64,000 nucleotides of DNA from Sarocladium kiliense (Eukaryota > Ascomycota > Sordariomycetes > Hypocreales > Sarocladiaceae), in the NCBI GenBank assembly GCA_030734395.1, contig JAUZTG010000047.1, forward strand, positions 598,719 through 662,718, given 5' to 3'. Position numbers and translations under genes: made by a program. This document shows, piece after piece, positions 51,323 to 63,248 of the stretch (the stretch's first letter is position 1; each line of letters begins with the position of its first letter). Under the pieces are notes generated by a model. That model made no database searches. It worked only from the letters and a program-made list of their open reading frames with translations, and had not been told where the DNA came from.

Positions 51323-51439
51323 TCAGACGTCACATACCGAGCATGTGCTTCTCTTCGACTTCGCGCGGGGTCCTGCACCACAAGTTGGGCAAGATGTACC
51401 CTCGAGACCTTTACCGTGGCAAGTCTCACATTTCGCCAT
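51323..51439 (-). CDS. Small Cys-rich protein (38 aa)
   Basis: ATG 51439 opens MAKCETCHGKGLEGTSCPTC followed by a basic segment and CSVC. Three CxxC pairs with a DnaJ-like CxxCxGxG first motif suggest a zinc-bound mini-domain. The frame extends upstream through sequence with no protein character. It may be only one exon of a longer gene. Divergent from the C2H2 gene, with 352 bp between the start codons. Confidence 0.4.
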   Translation of the reverse strand: MAKCETCHGKGLEGTSCPTCGAGPRAKSKRSTCSVCDV

Positions 51440-51791
51440 CTTCCTGGCAGAGCGGGGTGTCCGCAGAAGTTGTGATGTCAAATAATACAGCTGAAGAAGT
51501 ATGCTGAAGAATGTAGAAGCCCAGATGTCAGCAGGGTTTCGTTGAAGAATGTGATGGCTAGAGGAGCTCTTTAAAGCCGATTCCACTTGCCACTTGTTTG
51601 CTGAAGAAGGGTGGTTTAGGCGCCAATGCATTTCTGGAATACTGGAGTGCTGAATGGAACATTGATTGGCTGCGCGTGGGACGCTAGCTCCGTCCTGGAG
51701 TCGGATTAAATTAGTGCCGAACAGGCACCACTGAAGGCGCGGATGCTGCCTTCCCAGCCTTCCCCAATCAACCATCGTTAAGCACTGGACA

Positions 51792-52808
51792 ATGTCAAAC
51801 ATAATTCATCGATGCACCTGCACTGCCTACTATGACTCAGCCGAGGAGTTGAATGATCATGTTGAAGAGGCTCGGGTAAGTTACTTATGGCGTATGACGG
51901 CAAAACTAACTTATCTCAGTCTATCGGACGGTGGCTGTCCATCCAATATGCCAAAAGCCAACTACACGCCAATGCGAATGACCAAGACAATGGTTTCGAC
52001 GACCCAAACGATAGCGATGATGGCAATATTGACGGAGACAAGACCAATACTTTTGAAGGGGGGCATAGTACCCGAAAACACTGCTGTCCTGAAAGAAGGT
52101 GCAGCGATCAGAATGGATTCAAAACACGAGCCAAACTTCGGCGTCATTACCAACAACGTACTACCCCCTTGATTAGTGGCAAGGAGCCATTGCTAAGCGT
52201 CTTAACCTAGATGTTTCATGTGACGAAGTATGTGTGTGCTGTTCCGTGACTTTCAAGTGGGCGAGCCAGTTCATCAGACACGCCGAGCAACACAAGGATG
52301 TGGGTGGCAGGCGAAAGGAGTATATGAGGGCGACATGTACTGAGTTGATGACTCTTACTGCCACAGAACTGCAAAAGGCAGAAGAGAGTAGAAAGCGAAT
52401 GCGGGAGAGTGACTCAGAGCTACCACCACCCCGTAAGCTCAGGTTGGACGAAGCAACCGTCACGAACAGCTCAGAGCTTTCGCATGATAACAGTACTGGT
52501 CCTTCTGAAACACTTCAGCTTAGCTTAACTGACTTCAACAAGATCCACACCCGACGATCGCCTCAGCACATTCGCATACAACCTTTGCGCCGTTACCGAA
52601 TGCTGCCGAACAGTCGATAGCACGGGGGTTTGCAGAGCCCTCAACATACCACCCATATCCGACATCGGGGGAAGGGATCCATCTCCTTCCTGATGAGCTG
52701 TCGAGCTTTGCGGCCCCTATCCTTAGCATGTTCAGCTGCCCTATACCGGATTGGACATATGGGGCAGAAGACCTGAGGGGTGGGCTGGCTACGTATTCCG
52801 AGTTGTGA
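51792..52808 (+). CDS. C2H2 zinc-finger protein, four exons (289 aa)
   Basis: Exons are 51792-51875, 51920-52157, 52211-52492 and 52543-52808. Introns are 44, 53 and 50 nt with GTAAGT/GTACTA/GTACTG donors and CTAAC-like branch sites. All junctions keep frame. The N-terminus has a C-x-C...H arrangement (HRCTCTAYYDSAEELNDHVEE). The second and third exons carry C-x4-C...H fingers (CCPERRCSDQNGFKTRAKLRRHYQQH across an intron, then CVCCSVTFKWASQFIRHAEQH). A basic/Pro patch (PPPRKLRLDE) may be an NLS. The C-terminus is hydrophobic and acidic (SMFSCPIPDWTYGAEDL) and could be an activation or interaction region. Probably a nuclear transcription factor. The stop lies 3 bp from the stop of the convergent gene. 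Confidence 0.7.
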
Positions 52809-52811
52809 TTG

Positions 52812-53614
52812 CTAAACAGTCGTGTCGCCATGCCGGTTGTGAACTTGGATATTGACCCCAATGTTTGAGCTCTCCATACTGGCAACCATCTGCTCGAACG
52901 CATTCGAAGACGGAACAGTGATTTTGGGCCACCCTGCCACCAAACCCTCTGTTGCAAATATGAAGGTTATTGCATAGCCTTTGGTTATCCTGACGCGGAG
53001 TCGAGCATCGCGTACGACTCTGTGGCTTATTAGTAGTTGGAATTACAGCGTAAAGTTGTCACCTGTCACCTACAATCCGCCGTCTTCAAAATCTTTGCCC
53101 CGAGCCTCCAAGCCCGAGTCTCGCAATGCTAGCTCGGGAGTTTCATGCGTAGACCTCCCACTTGGAATTGTAGGCAGGTCGTATAAGTGGGAACCTTCGA
53201 AGTAATCGAGACGCGATCCTTTGGGCAACAGATGAACAGCCAGTGCGCATCGCCCAGCTTTTCGTCCACCGCTAATGAAGCACTCAAAAGCCGGGTCCGC
53301 TTTGTATCTTAACCAATGTCCGAGACTACACCTGCCTTGAAAGAAGGACATCAGAATAGATCGTACACGCTAGAGAAGTTTAGCCCTGCTACTGTCAACT
53401 TTCACATCATTCGTACCGGATTATCGAGGATATAGTCCTTGCAAACACCAAGGCCCAAGAGGTAAGGAAAGTCCCTTCGCTCTAGCTCCTGGACGTGTCC
53501 TCCCATGGCCGAGTCTTTTAAGTCGAGGAAGCCCTCTTCGAAGAGTGCCTCCATTTCGGTCGCATTCAATGTGTCTGACGCCATGGACGGCAATTTGGTT
53601 GTCGGTTGAACCAT
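52812..53614 (-). CDS. Conserved fungal protein, three exons (224 aa)
   Basis: Exons are 53614-53406, 53331-53074 and 53019-52812. The second intron is clear (GTAGGT...CTAAT...CACAG, 54 nt). The first (74 nt) is less certain, with an alternative acceptor 4 nt upstream. Exon 1 carries EALFEEGFLDLKDSAMGGHV and FPYLLGLGVCKDYILDNP. Exon 2 carries LLPKGSRLDYFEGSHLYDLP and KDFEDGGL. Exon 3 carries DARLRVRITKGYAITFIFAT. The GSH...D and Arg-containing strand order faintly recalls 2-oxoglutarate dioxygenase folds, but no complete metal triad was found, so no function is assigned. Convergent with the C2H2 gene. Confidence 0.6.
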
Positions 53615-53736
53615 CAGGTTGCAATGCGGGCTTAACTTCTGACGACATCTTTCTTGACTGACTGTCAGCCGACGTTTATCCGATACCGTATCGATACCGT
53701 AAATGTAACGGTGGAAAGCCAGCCCGTTTACTCCCC

Positions 53737-53815
53737 TGACCACAGGAATGTGGCACCCTCCATCAAGTCTCTGACCACAGACATGTGACCACAGACATGT
53801 GGCATCTTGCTCCAG
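53737..53815 (-). repeat. Second array of the TGCCACATG...TGTGGTCA word, inverted
   Basis: TGACCACAGGAATGTGGCA, then TGACCACAGACATG twice in tandem, ending GTGGCATC. This is the complement of the word at 50871-51062. The two arrays point at each other across 2.7 kb containing three genes. Confidence 0.8.
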
Positions 53816-54048
53816 CCTACTGCATGAAGTGTCAGTCTCAGAACCTCTATGCCCAGGATCATCAAGATTGCCGTTGCCTTATGTTGCAAAGATATATGAG
53901 TGGTGACCCTGTACAAACATGGATCCGATGAACCGATGGGCTTGCCAAAAGATCTATCGTTGTCCGACAAGCCGAACGAACTCCACGCAAAGCGTCCCTT
54001 CTGTGACCCATTTGACTACCACAAACGACAATCGAACCTTAGCCCTCC

Positions 54049-55544
54049 ATGGCAGCATCGTTGCCACAGCTCTCCATCATGGACATCCTCCTTCCTGGAT
54101 TCACAAGCATCTCGGCTGCTTTTCAGCAACTCGTGGCGAGAGAAACAAATACCGGTGCTCAGCTGCTGTGCTATTGCGGCCTGCTGATCTTCTTTGGCAA
54201 GCCTGTGTTGAGGAACCTACAAGGCTTTGTGGAGACTCACTTCGGTGTGTGAACCGGCCACATGGTTCAATAGTGGCTGACATATTTTTAGTTACCCAGA
54301 CACATATATACGATTCTAACGAGCTCTATGATATGCTGGACTCCTGGTCCTCAGAACGGCTTACCGGCAAAGCCCGGTCACTACTTGCAAGCGTTGACAA
54401 CAAACAAGGGAGCCTCGGTCCCAGCCCAGGCTCCGCCTGCACGGATAAGAAGCCCCTTCGCCTCTCGCCGTGGAAAGAAGCACTCCCGTTCTTCTATAAA
54501 GGACACTTGCTCCGCTTTCATTGCACACAAACGGATTCGGGGTATTTTCCGCGCAAGACCATGACCCTGTCTTGTTTGGGTCGTTCCTCGAAAACTCTAG
54601 AAGACCTTCTTCAAGAATGTCGACTCGATTATCTGAAGAAGTCCAGAGACAGAACAGTCATTTTTGAACACCGGGATGGCTTTTGGAAGAAACTCAATGC
54701 CCGAGATATCAGACCAATTCATACCGTTGTCATGAAAGAGGAGGTTAAGAAGGCTCTCCTGGACGATATCCAGTCGTATCTGGACCCAGAGACCCAAGCA
54801 TGGTACGCAAGCCGTGGCCTTCCTTACCGAAGAGGGTATCTGCTTTTCGGTCGTCCAGGGACAGGGAAATCCAGTCTCAGTTTATCTATCGCTGGCTGTT
54901 TTGGTCTGGAAGTCTACATTGTGAACATCGCTAGCATTGATGACAGCCGTCTTAGTACGATGTTTACCAGCCTCCCCCCTCGCTGTGTTGTCCTCCTCGA
55001 AGACATCGACGCCGTTGGGGTTTCGCGATCGTATGACTCCGATGGCGAGGGTTCGGACACAAGCAGTGGTGCTCCTCTACCGGGGAAGAAGTCGCAGGGA
55101 AGAGTATCCTTGTCCGGCCTCTTGAATGCTCTGGATGGTGTAGGATCCACAGATGGACGAGTCCTCATCATGACGACAAACCACATCGAGCACTTAGACC
55201 CCGCCGTCATTCGTCCCGGCCGTGTGGACATGAAGGTCGAGTTCCAGCTTGCTGATCATGAAATCACGAGGCAGCTGTTTCGCAACATGTTCGAGCAAGG
55301 AGACCTGGAGGAGCCGAATGAGGCGAATCGGGTCCAGAATAATGTAGCTACGGCAAAGCTTGCGGAGGAGTTTGCAGGCCAAATTCCGAGCCTCGAGTTC
55401 AGTTCCGCCGATATCATCTCTTTCCTTCTGAAACACAGGAAGTCAGCTTCCAAGGCCGTCAGAAATGTGAGTGGCTGGGTCTCCGACGAAAGGAAACGGC
55501 GGCTAGGAGATTCATGGATGCTAAAAGATGCCCGTTCTGATTGA
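54049..55544 (+). CDS. BCS1-like AAA ATPase (482 aa)
   Basis: Two exons, 54049-54244 and 54292-55544. The 47-nt intron has a GTGTGT donor, a GCTGAC branch and a TTTAG acceptor, phase 1. The start is at MAASLPQLS; MDILLPG ten codons later is an alternative. An N-terminal hydrophobic helix (about residues 28-45, GAQLLCYCGLLIFFGKPVL) is followed by the BCS1-specific domain (FPRKTMTLSCLGRSSKTLED) and the AAA module: Walker A GRPGTGKSS (252-260), Walker B VVLLEDIDAV (298-307) and IRPGRVDMKVEF. BCS1 assembles the Rieske protein into respiratory complex III in mitochondria. Fungi carry many divergent paralogs whose substrates are unknown, and this is more likely one of those. The longer frame from 53919 reads through the intron and is not preferred. 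Confidence 0.85.
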
Positions 55545-56688
55545 CTTTGGGGACATTGATTCGTTCTGAAATCCAGTCCTATTCCGCGCATAAGGGGGTG
55601 GTAATTAACTTACTGTATTGAGTCTCTTCGCACAACATCTTGTGCGTTCCCTTGTGTCTGCTGACCACAAAAAAAGGCTGGGGCGCCTGACAAGTGATGG
55701 CCCGCTTCATGGCCCAGTCTGGGCCAAGCTTTAGGTCTCCTTACACGCCAAAGGCATGCCAATTTTCCGCATCAAAGCCCCGCAGACCATTGCCTGAAGT
55801 CATCACGTGACCTCCCATGCTCGCCAGGGGGGCAATTGAACATCACCCAGACCGGTACGGAGTAGAGCCTCAACGTGTCCCGACCTCCGAACCATGCCCA
55901 ATGCGGGAGTTCAACCAATGCCGGTTTAACTATTGCTCCGGCGGGCTAAGCTGGCATCTTCATCGGCCACACAGGCGTACATTTAAACTTCGGAGGCCGG
56001 GCTGGACCGACCTTGCTTCGGGAACTCAACGCCAGCCTCTAATTGCCGGAGGATAACGACATTTCAATAAGACATAGAGACCACAAAGCGAGGCCAAAGA
56101 GCGGCTAATGATGAGCTTTCGTTCGAGCGGATACTGGCTTGATGAGCAGGTTGGGAAGCAGAGCGGCATATGACACAACTGAGGCGCAGATGCCAACCAA
56201 CATCGACCAACCAACATCAACCAACATGATGATAGAGTTGAATCTGATTGATTCATCAAGTCTTCTGCTTACGATTGCGCCGACGAAACCCAGGCCCGAA
56301 TTGCAGGGTGAGGGCGTGTCACAGGAGGGCCTCGCTAGGCGGTGGGTTTGGGCTAACCGCCGGTGCGCCAGAAACGGATTGTGCAATTTCGTCACATTGC
56401 ACCTGAGGTCGTGGTTGCGGTCGGCTGCCTCCTAGGGCCACAGATTGGGCTGTGTAGTTTCTCCTACCGTACCGAAGGTGTAGGTCGCAGCGTGGAATGG
56501 CGTTGGCCGTGGCGGAGAGTTCACGATGAACTTTAGCCGCTTGCCCGAACTGTGGGTCAGGTGGACGGTATGCACGCATCCGCTAGGCATCAGCACCGAA
56601 GCAACTACCTATCAGATTAAGCACACACCTTCCGCGCCCACCAACACAAAACTGCACATTACTGATTTAGGAGCAAAAGGTGACTGTT
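55545..56688. other. Intergenic with short simple repeat
   Basis: 56192-56228 is a loose (CCAACATCAA)n run. A 17-bp match to the LTR family (ttgaatctgattgatt) lies near 56234. No gene was recognised. Confidence 0.5.
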
Positions 56689-56797
56689 TGTGAGAGTCTC
56701 GTATCCCAATCAATCAGATTCAATTCTATGATCAACTCTAGATACAGGACGTAGCGCAAGGAGCGGAAAGAGGAGCAAGATTAGCCTCTCCTTGCGT
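56689..56797 (+). repeat. Truncated copy of the 183-bp LTR family (5' portion)
   Basis: It begins TGTGAGAGTCTCGTATCCC and follows the full copies to GCCTCTCCTTGCGT, then breaks into unrelated sequence. The missing part is the one kept at 1414-1522. The following bases contain a direct repeat, GCCTTGAGGAACGAA, at 56798 and 56830. Confidence 0.85.
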
Positions 56798-57004
56798 GCC
56801 TTGAGGAACGAAGAGACGAAAGGACTTTGCCTTGAGGAACGAAAGGCTCTTAGAGGACGCTCGAAAAAGCGGACCCCGCCTCAAAACTCACCCCAGCCAG
56901 ATGGTCACGTGCTTTAAAACGTGCCAACGCGTTAGTTCCGTGTCAATCCCCGCTCGCGCCGCGACTTTAGAAACTCATGACTTGTGCCGACATCCTTCCC
57001 ATAC

Positions 57005-60000
57005 TCAGTCCAACCAAGTCTCAGTCTCTCCCGACCAACCCATCGACTCCGCTTGCCTTACTGTTCCTTCGCTCAACTCCTCCAATCTCAGCTCAGCCTG
57101 GCCCATCTCCGACGGCACCGTGTTTCCTACGAAGTCCCTCTCCCGCGCTTCGGAGAGCAGCATGATCCCCTCCAATGTCCTGCACCTCGACATCTGAACA
57201 TACAGGCTGTACGGGTCACATTGGCTAGGGATCAATAGGCCGTCAATGTTCGTCGTCCTCGTCCCCCGCAGCTCCAGTGCGACCCGATCTAACGTTCTTC
57301 CCTGCACCTTGTAGTCTGTACACGCAAACGCCGGGGTGCACGGCAGTCCCTTGCGGGAGACGTCATGCTGCTGCCATGGCCGCTTTCTCACACACTCAAT
57401 TTTGGTGCTCATCGGCGTCAATAGGATCGTACCGGCAGGCATACCGACAAAGTGGAGGTCGCTTGTTGTCTCTGACGCTAGTAGAAGCGCGGCTGGCGGT
57501 CCGAAGTGGATGACCGTATCGGCATCGATCCGATGGCCTGGATAGGCCTTGTCGAGAACAACTCCCACTGCCTCATATCTGCACCGTTGACGAGCTTGAG
57601 GCCTTGAAACGTGTTATGATTGACGACGACCGGCATGCCGGGGACGAACATGAACACGGCAGGCACCGGGGTAGCGCTGTCGTCGCCCTGGCTGAGCATC
57701 ATGACCGCTTCCTCCTCCGTCGGCTCACCGTCTTTCCACTTATGCTCGGAAACGAAGATGTGGAGGGGCGCGTGCCACTGCTTCTGGAACGCGAGCGTTG
57801 CCTCTACGTTCAGGTTCCATCGGTTCCTGTTGAGCGGCGTCACCACTGTGATACCCGACTCCCAGGGAATGCGCCTCCCCTCCTGATAGCAGTTGCCGTT
57901 CAGGAACTCGACATCCGACTGATCCTGTTCTCCCCGCCTAATGCGTGTTAGGAGCGCACGCAGCCGTGGATCTTGTGCGGCACGGACCTGCTCCTTGAGC
58001 ATTACCACAGTGAACTTCCTCCACAGGGCGTGAGCGACAACGTGTTGCCTCCGCTGCTCGGGACCGAAGCCGTGACCTTCCTCCCACGGGAAGCTTGAAC
58101 TTGGAAGCAGCATCGTCCTCTCCTGCACTGGGCGAAACTGGTGGAAGTCCCCGCAGAAGATGACCACCGGGATCCCGCCGAAATCTTCGGTCGACTCCCT
58201 AAGCCTGCGGAGGTGCTCGTTGACGGCGTACAACGTCCGCGCGCCAAGCATGCTGACCTCGTCTATGATCAGCGCATATTTTTCTTGCCAGTCCATCTTG
58301 ACCTGCCCGTCGAGACGTCGAGCTGCTGAGCCAGATGACGTGAAACCGTCCGGCGCCCTTGCGTAACCCCCTCTCGTGCCCGCGTCTTTGGAGAACTGGC
58401 AAGCTGAGTGAATAGTGATTCCATTAATGTTTGCCGCCGCCGTGCCTGACGTTGCAGTCACCAGCAAGCGATGCGACTGTGCCCTACAGGCGAACAGCTC
58501 GGCGATGGCCGCGATAACCCGCGATTTGCCGGTGCCTCCTTCGCCTCCGATGAATAGGCACAGCTGCGGGGTGCGATGATCATCTCGGCGCACCCGGTCA
58601 AGCTGGCGGCAGATCAACCAGACGGCGATGCTCTGTCTTCTGTTGAGCGTCAGAGACTCGGCTACTTGTCTCCCAACCTCACGAAATGATGTTGACGGGC
58701 CGAACATGATGCTCGCGGACGGTCCCGTTCCCTCCATCCGGTCGGCATTCGCGACTCGGCCGTTCCGTTCGTCTAGGCCATCAGACCCGCCATGCGCCGT
58801 GGCCCCGCCCACGGCCGCCGCAGCGCCCGGCCGGCTCTGCATCCCCTGAATCGCCTTTTCCCGCTCATGGGAGAGGCTGATTTGCTGCGACTTGATAGAC
58901 CTCAGTTGGTCTTGCCCAGGCATCGCCGTGCCCGAGAGAGTCCCGCCCAGAGGGCTCGGCCCGTTGTCCAGGATGACCGCGGCACGGAGGTCCTCCTCGG
59001 AGGCTAATGCAGTCTCCTGGAACCGGTACATTTGCTCAACCATCGCAGACATCTCTTTCGACCCGGCCGTTATCTCCGTCCCCGTTAGCGCATTCCTCAA
59101 TACATCGATCAGACGGGTCGCCGTCCCAACTCCGTCCGGCCGGTACAATGCTGCGTTCTGCGAGCCGTCCCTTTCGGTGCTGCCCGATTCGGTTGCATCA
59201 GCAATGGGCTCGCTGTCACCGGACAGGACGCCCCACTGTCGGGCATCCAGGGCCACGTCCTCGGCGGATCGCCGCAGCAGTTGTATGTTATCTGCTAGCC
59301 ACGCGATACGCCTAGGAAGACGCGCCTTATGTCTCTCCCAGATGCTGTTGATGTCGTCGGATGTCTCGCACAGGAACATTTGCCATGGGACGAAGAGAGC
59401 AAGGTGCTGTACTGCTGCTCTGATGACGATTACGTGAGTTAGCGGTGCTCTGCATCGCTGCCCTCACACAGGCTGACGTACCTTCTGTGATAAGAATCAT
59501 CCTCCTCGGCGAAATCCATGGCCAAGTATCCATCGAGGCAGACGGCGGCCTGTTGCTTCGGGCGCCGCGACATTTGGATCCATAGTTTGGATATGGGCCA
59601 GGACCTGTCTAGTTCCAATTCACCAGAGGCAACACCCTGCCCTTTCCGCTTCAACTTGACGACCGACATGTAGTCGTATAGAGTTAGGCCCTCCAAAAGC
59701 CTGCCGCGATGCGGGTATGCTTGCAATAGCGATGTCTTCTCTCCCGCCTCGCCGAGCATGACTGTCTCTGCAGCCTGTTCGCCTCCGTCATCCCTATCGG
59801 AAGCAAGCCTCAGGAGGCGCCATCGCCGGAAGACATACCAATACATGGTGCACACGTTCAGGAATGTCCAGGCGCTGCAGTTCGTGAATTCCATGCCGTA
59901 ACCCTGGAAATAGGCCACCACCTCGACCTGCGACAAGGCCCGCTCTGTGAAAATTCGGTTAGCGACTCGCAACAGGAACTGTCGTGTTCCGTTTTCCCCC

Positions 60001-63000
60001 TCGACGCTCCCTGTCGAGCGTTGTGCCTCGTTCGGCCGGCTTCTCCCTTTGTCGTTGCCCAGGAGCCGAATCAGCTCTTTAGCCGCCACGACTCGCTTCC
60101 ATACCGGGTCTTCGACCTTGGTCGCATAGTTAGTCACATAATATATCAGTGACAAACCTTTGCATTTCGTCACGATGAAGGATATATCGTGGTTATGTCG
60201 CAACCCCACGGCCATCGCCTTATTCCAGCGATTCACCAGACTGTGGCCACGTCGGATACGCAGCAGTCCGTCCTCCGTGAAGCAGGTCTTCTCCACCGTT
60301 GGCCAAGGCGCGCCGAACCGGCAAGGATTCCGCTTCTGTCGTCTGCCAATGGCGTACTTCACGCACGTTGGGCTGTGCGTGTGGACTTGGGTGGTGCCGG
60401 CACAGAAGTTTGCCTCCTCCTCGAACAATGCCGCGAATTGAGGCGTGTTACCCACCAGCCCAGAGATCTCTGCCGATACCGACCTCTCCGCTCGCGCAGC
60501 AGCCGATGCTCCTTCGTCGAGGTCCTGCCGGGCATGTCAGATGTTCCAGGTGTTTGTGTCTCGACTTCGTGGACAACGAACCTCCGAAAATACACTATCC
60601 ACGTACTCGATCACACGGTTCCGGTATGCGGCGTGCTCCTCCCCTTGAATATCCCTCGCAAGGGTACTTAAATGCATGTTTCCCTGGTGCCAGAGGAGGC
60701 CATGAAGGTGGAGGGCACCCCTCTCGTTTGTCTCTACCGCCCCATAGTACTGGCTGACACGGCCGAACACCGACTCCTCCCCGACCCTCACGTAGTATTC
60801 AAAAAACATGGACACCTCTCGGTGGAAGAAGATAGCCGAACTGACAGGGTCTGATGTGGCGAGTCGGGCCCTCTTATACGCTTGATCAAGGCTTCTCAGA
60901 AATTCTTCAGCGTCTCCCCTCTCGCGGGTACGATATGCCGCCAGCTTCAGCTTGACCGGGTTAGTGATATCGTTCGGGTTGATCGTGAACCAGATCGCGG
61001 GGATGCCGTAACGAACTATCAGGGACTTTATCTTCCGCCGCATGGCCAAGCGGCTCTCCCTTGACATTGGCTGACGGTAGCCATACAGCGACAGGCTCCT
61101 CAGCAGCCGATTGACGGCCGCATCTGTAGTCTTACTGGAGGACTCCAGCTCCATCCTCGCCCTGTCGAGCCTCTCAGCTGTCAGTTCCTGAATCGTGCGC
61201 TCCACATGCGGGAAATCACTCTTCCGCATGCTTGCCATGCTCACCCGGCGGTTCCTGGAACGCACTCCTATGTTGAAAACGAGGAAGGGAAATACGGGAT
61301 GCGACGCAAATCGCCCACCGTGACGCTGCTGCACTAATTTCGCCCATGCCTCCAGGGTCATGTTCCGCGATGAGACCAGCCGTTGCGCAGCGAACTCTCC
61401 GTCACCGGTCAGAGGGGCAGTCCCTCTCGTGGCAATGGCGTATTCTTCGGCCTGCCGGAGACCGCCCTTGCCCCTTGGGAGCAAGCTAGGAAATGCTCTT
61501 GCCAGATACCACGTGTCGAAGGGATCAGCAAAATCTTGACCGCGAGAAATGGCAATGTAAGGCTCGGCGGCTCCGCCGTACCGCACCTGGGCCGACGCTG
61601 CCCAGGCATTTCCGCACGCCTGGTCCTCGGCCGCAACCCCGCCCATGGACTCGAAAAGATATCGTAGCTTCGCAGCGTCCGCTATATCGGGCCGCCCATC
61701 CAAGTCGAACATGCCGGACGACGCGGTCTCGTACAGGCGGTCCCTGTTATGATCGGCCTCGTGGCTCTCGTTGTTTCTGTTGGCGCAATCGTCAGCAGCC
61801 GCTGCTCCGGAGGTCCTCTGGGCCTCTGCCAGTGCCTCCATGATTTCCTGAATATCGGTTGGCTCACGGTCCTCGATGCCACGCTCTGTGGGCGGGACGA
61901 GATGCGCTGTCTGCGTCTTCTCCCTCGCCGACGGCTCATTCCGCTCCATTCGCTCAAAGACCTGGGACGGCACGCCGTGTGCTGCCGTATCCCAGTTATC
62001 CATTTCAGCCGTATCAACGTGGATGTCGGCATATAAATGGTTATACCTCTTCAGCCATAGCAACGCTTTCTCAACGACTCTGCGCCGTACCGATAGCAAC
62101 GCCGATAGATCGTGTGGTGCCGGTTTTTCCTGGCCCTGCCACGACACATGGATATCATCCAGCACCTTCAGCAGCGGATGAGGGAGAACGTTGCCTGCGA
62201 GCTCCTGGACGTTGTTCGGGAACACTGTAATATGCCCCTTGACGTGCCTGGGGTACGTGACGCCCTGCCTGTGTCCATCCGAGATGCTATACCTCGTGAT
62301 GAAGCCGTAACATGAGTTCAGCGCGATCAACTTCTCCTCCACTGGCGTGAGACCCTTCAGTTCTTCGGGGAACATGTGCTCGCATCCCAGCCGTGTATGC
62401 AGCTGTGCCGCTGTGGATAGCACGCCTCGCTCAAGTTGTCTAACGCAGTCCATGCATCCCGGTATTTTCTTCCCCGCCGGGAAACAGGAGGGGCACTTAA
62501 AGGGAGACTGGTCGTGTTTTTCGATCGGACATGCCGTCCACCACTCCCACTCGACATCCTCCAGCTCGACTGCACCATACTTGCGGTAGCAGAACATGCA
62601 GGTAAGGATCGGCAGCGTCTCTACATCGTGGAACGCTTTGTAGAAGTTCTGAACCGTCTTGACCTTCCGTTCGTGCGCCACTGGCTTACACCACTCTTGG
62701 CTGTGGGACAGTCGCTCTTTCTCCTCGAACTCAGCTTCCAACGCCTGCAGGACACGGGCAACATCTTGCGCCCGCTCAGCGTCGGTCGTCTCCCGACGGT
62801 CTACGGTTCTGGTTCGCTTCGGAACTGGCCCCTCGGTGTCGCGAGCACCCGCTCTCTTCTGTCCCCGCTGACTGCTCGGCCCCTTGGGTCCGGTAGCCCG
62901 GTGCTTCATCCCTTCCTGCCTCTGACCGGCAACCCTCCTCGACGACGCAGCCGGCTTCTGATTCTGCTGCTGCCGGGAGGCCTGCTCCCTGTCCCTGCCC

Positions 63001-63248
63001 TCTTCATGCTCCTTTCGCGTCTCTTCCCAAACCTCGCCAGACGTCCGGATGCCCAGACTTGCCAGCGCCGAAGCGTCTGCCGGTCGTACCCGCGCCGGTG
63101 CCTTCCATGATCTAGCCTCCTCGAATTGTCGCTCCGCTGCTTCGAAGATGTCCGCCGACGTGCGAATTCCTAGGTTAGCTCGCGCCACATTCTCGCGGTT
63201 GCGCGCATCACGCCGGCGGTTCAGCTCGTCCAGACTCTCTCCATCCAT
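57005..63248 (-). pseudogene. Helitron Rep-helicase gene with two lesions
   Basis: One long minus-strand gene from ATG 63248. Segment 63248-60537 has an N-terminal 21-residue repeat (LGIRTSADIFEAAERQ / LGIRTSGEVWEETRKE), Cys-rich zinc-like pairs (CMFCYRKYG, CPSCFPAGKKIPGCMDC), the Helitron-specific AIWFTINPNDITNP and the HUH motif HLHGLLW (about 847-853). An in-frame TGA at 60539-60537 interrupts it. The same frame continues with the two-tyrosine motif YYVTNYATK to about 59490. A GTACGT...CTAAC...CATCAG intron then leads to the Pif1-type helicase (GGEGGTGKSRVIAA, ALIIDEVSMLG). A one-base deletion near 57575 shifts the last part (FGPPAALLLAS ... YVQMSRCRTLEG, stop 57005). The intact protein would nick and unwind DNA for rolling-circle transposition. 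This copy would need both lesions suppressed. Confidence 0.85.
57005..63248 (-). mobile_element. Helitron, boundaries not found
   Basis: The element is defined by its Rep-helicase gene. The expected 5'-TC and 3' CTRR end with a preceding hairpin could not be identified in 56798-57004 or 63249-64000, so the span given is the coding part only. The element may extend past the right edge if the divergent gene at 63721 belongs to it. Confidence 0.7.

Noticed and set aside
50588..51507. Plus-strand frames with Cys/His-rich repeats (RGQYGG..CHMLVV) as zinc fingers
   Set aside because: Cys/His periodicity comes from the tandem DNA word. All three frames are open across it and none has a plausible gene structure.
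53919..54048. N-terminal extension of the BCS1-like protein
   Set aside because: The extended frame reads through the 54245-54291 intron in a different phase. The internal start gives the expected hydrophobic helix and a clean splice.
56231..56250. Additional LTR fragment
   Set aside because: Only about 17 bp match the LTR family, too short to separate from chance.
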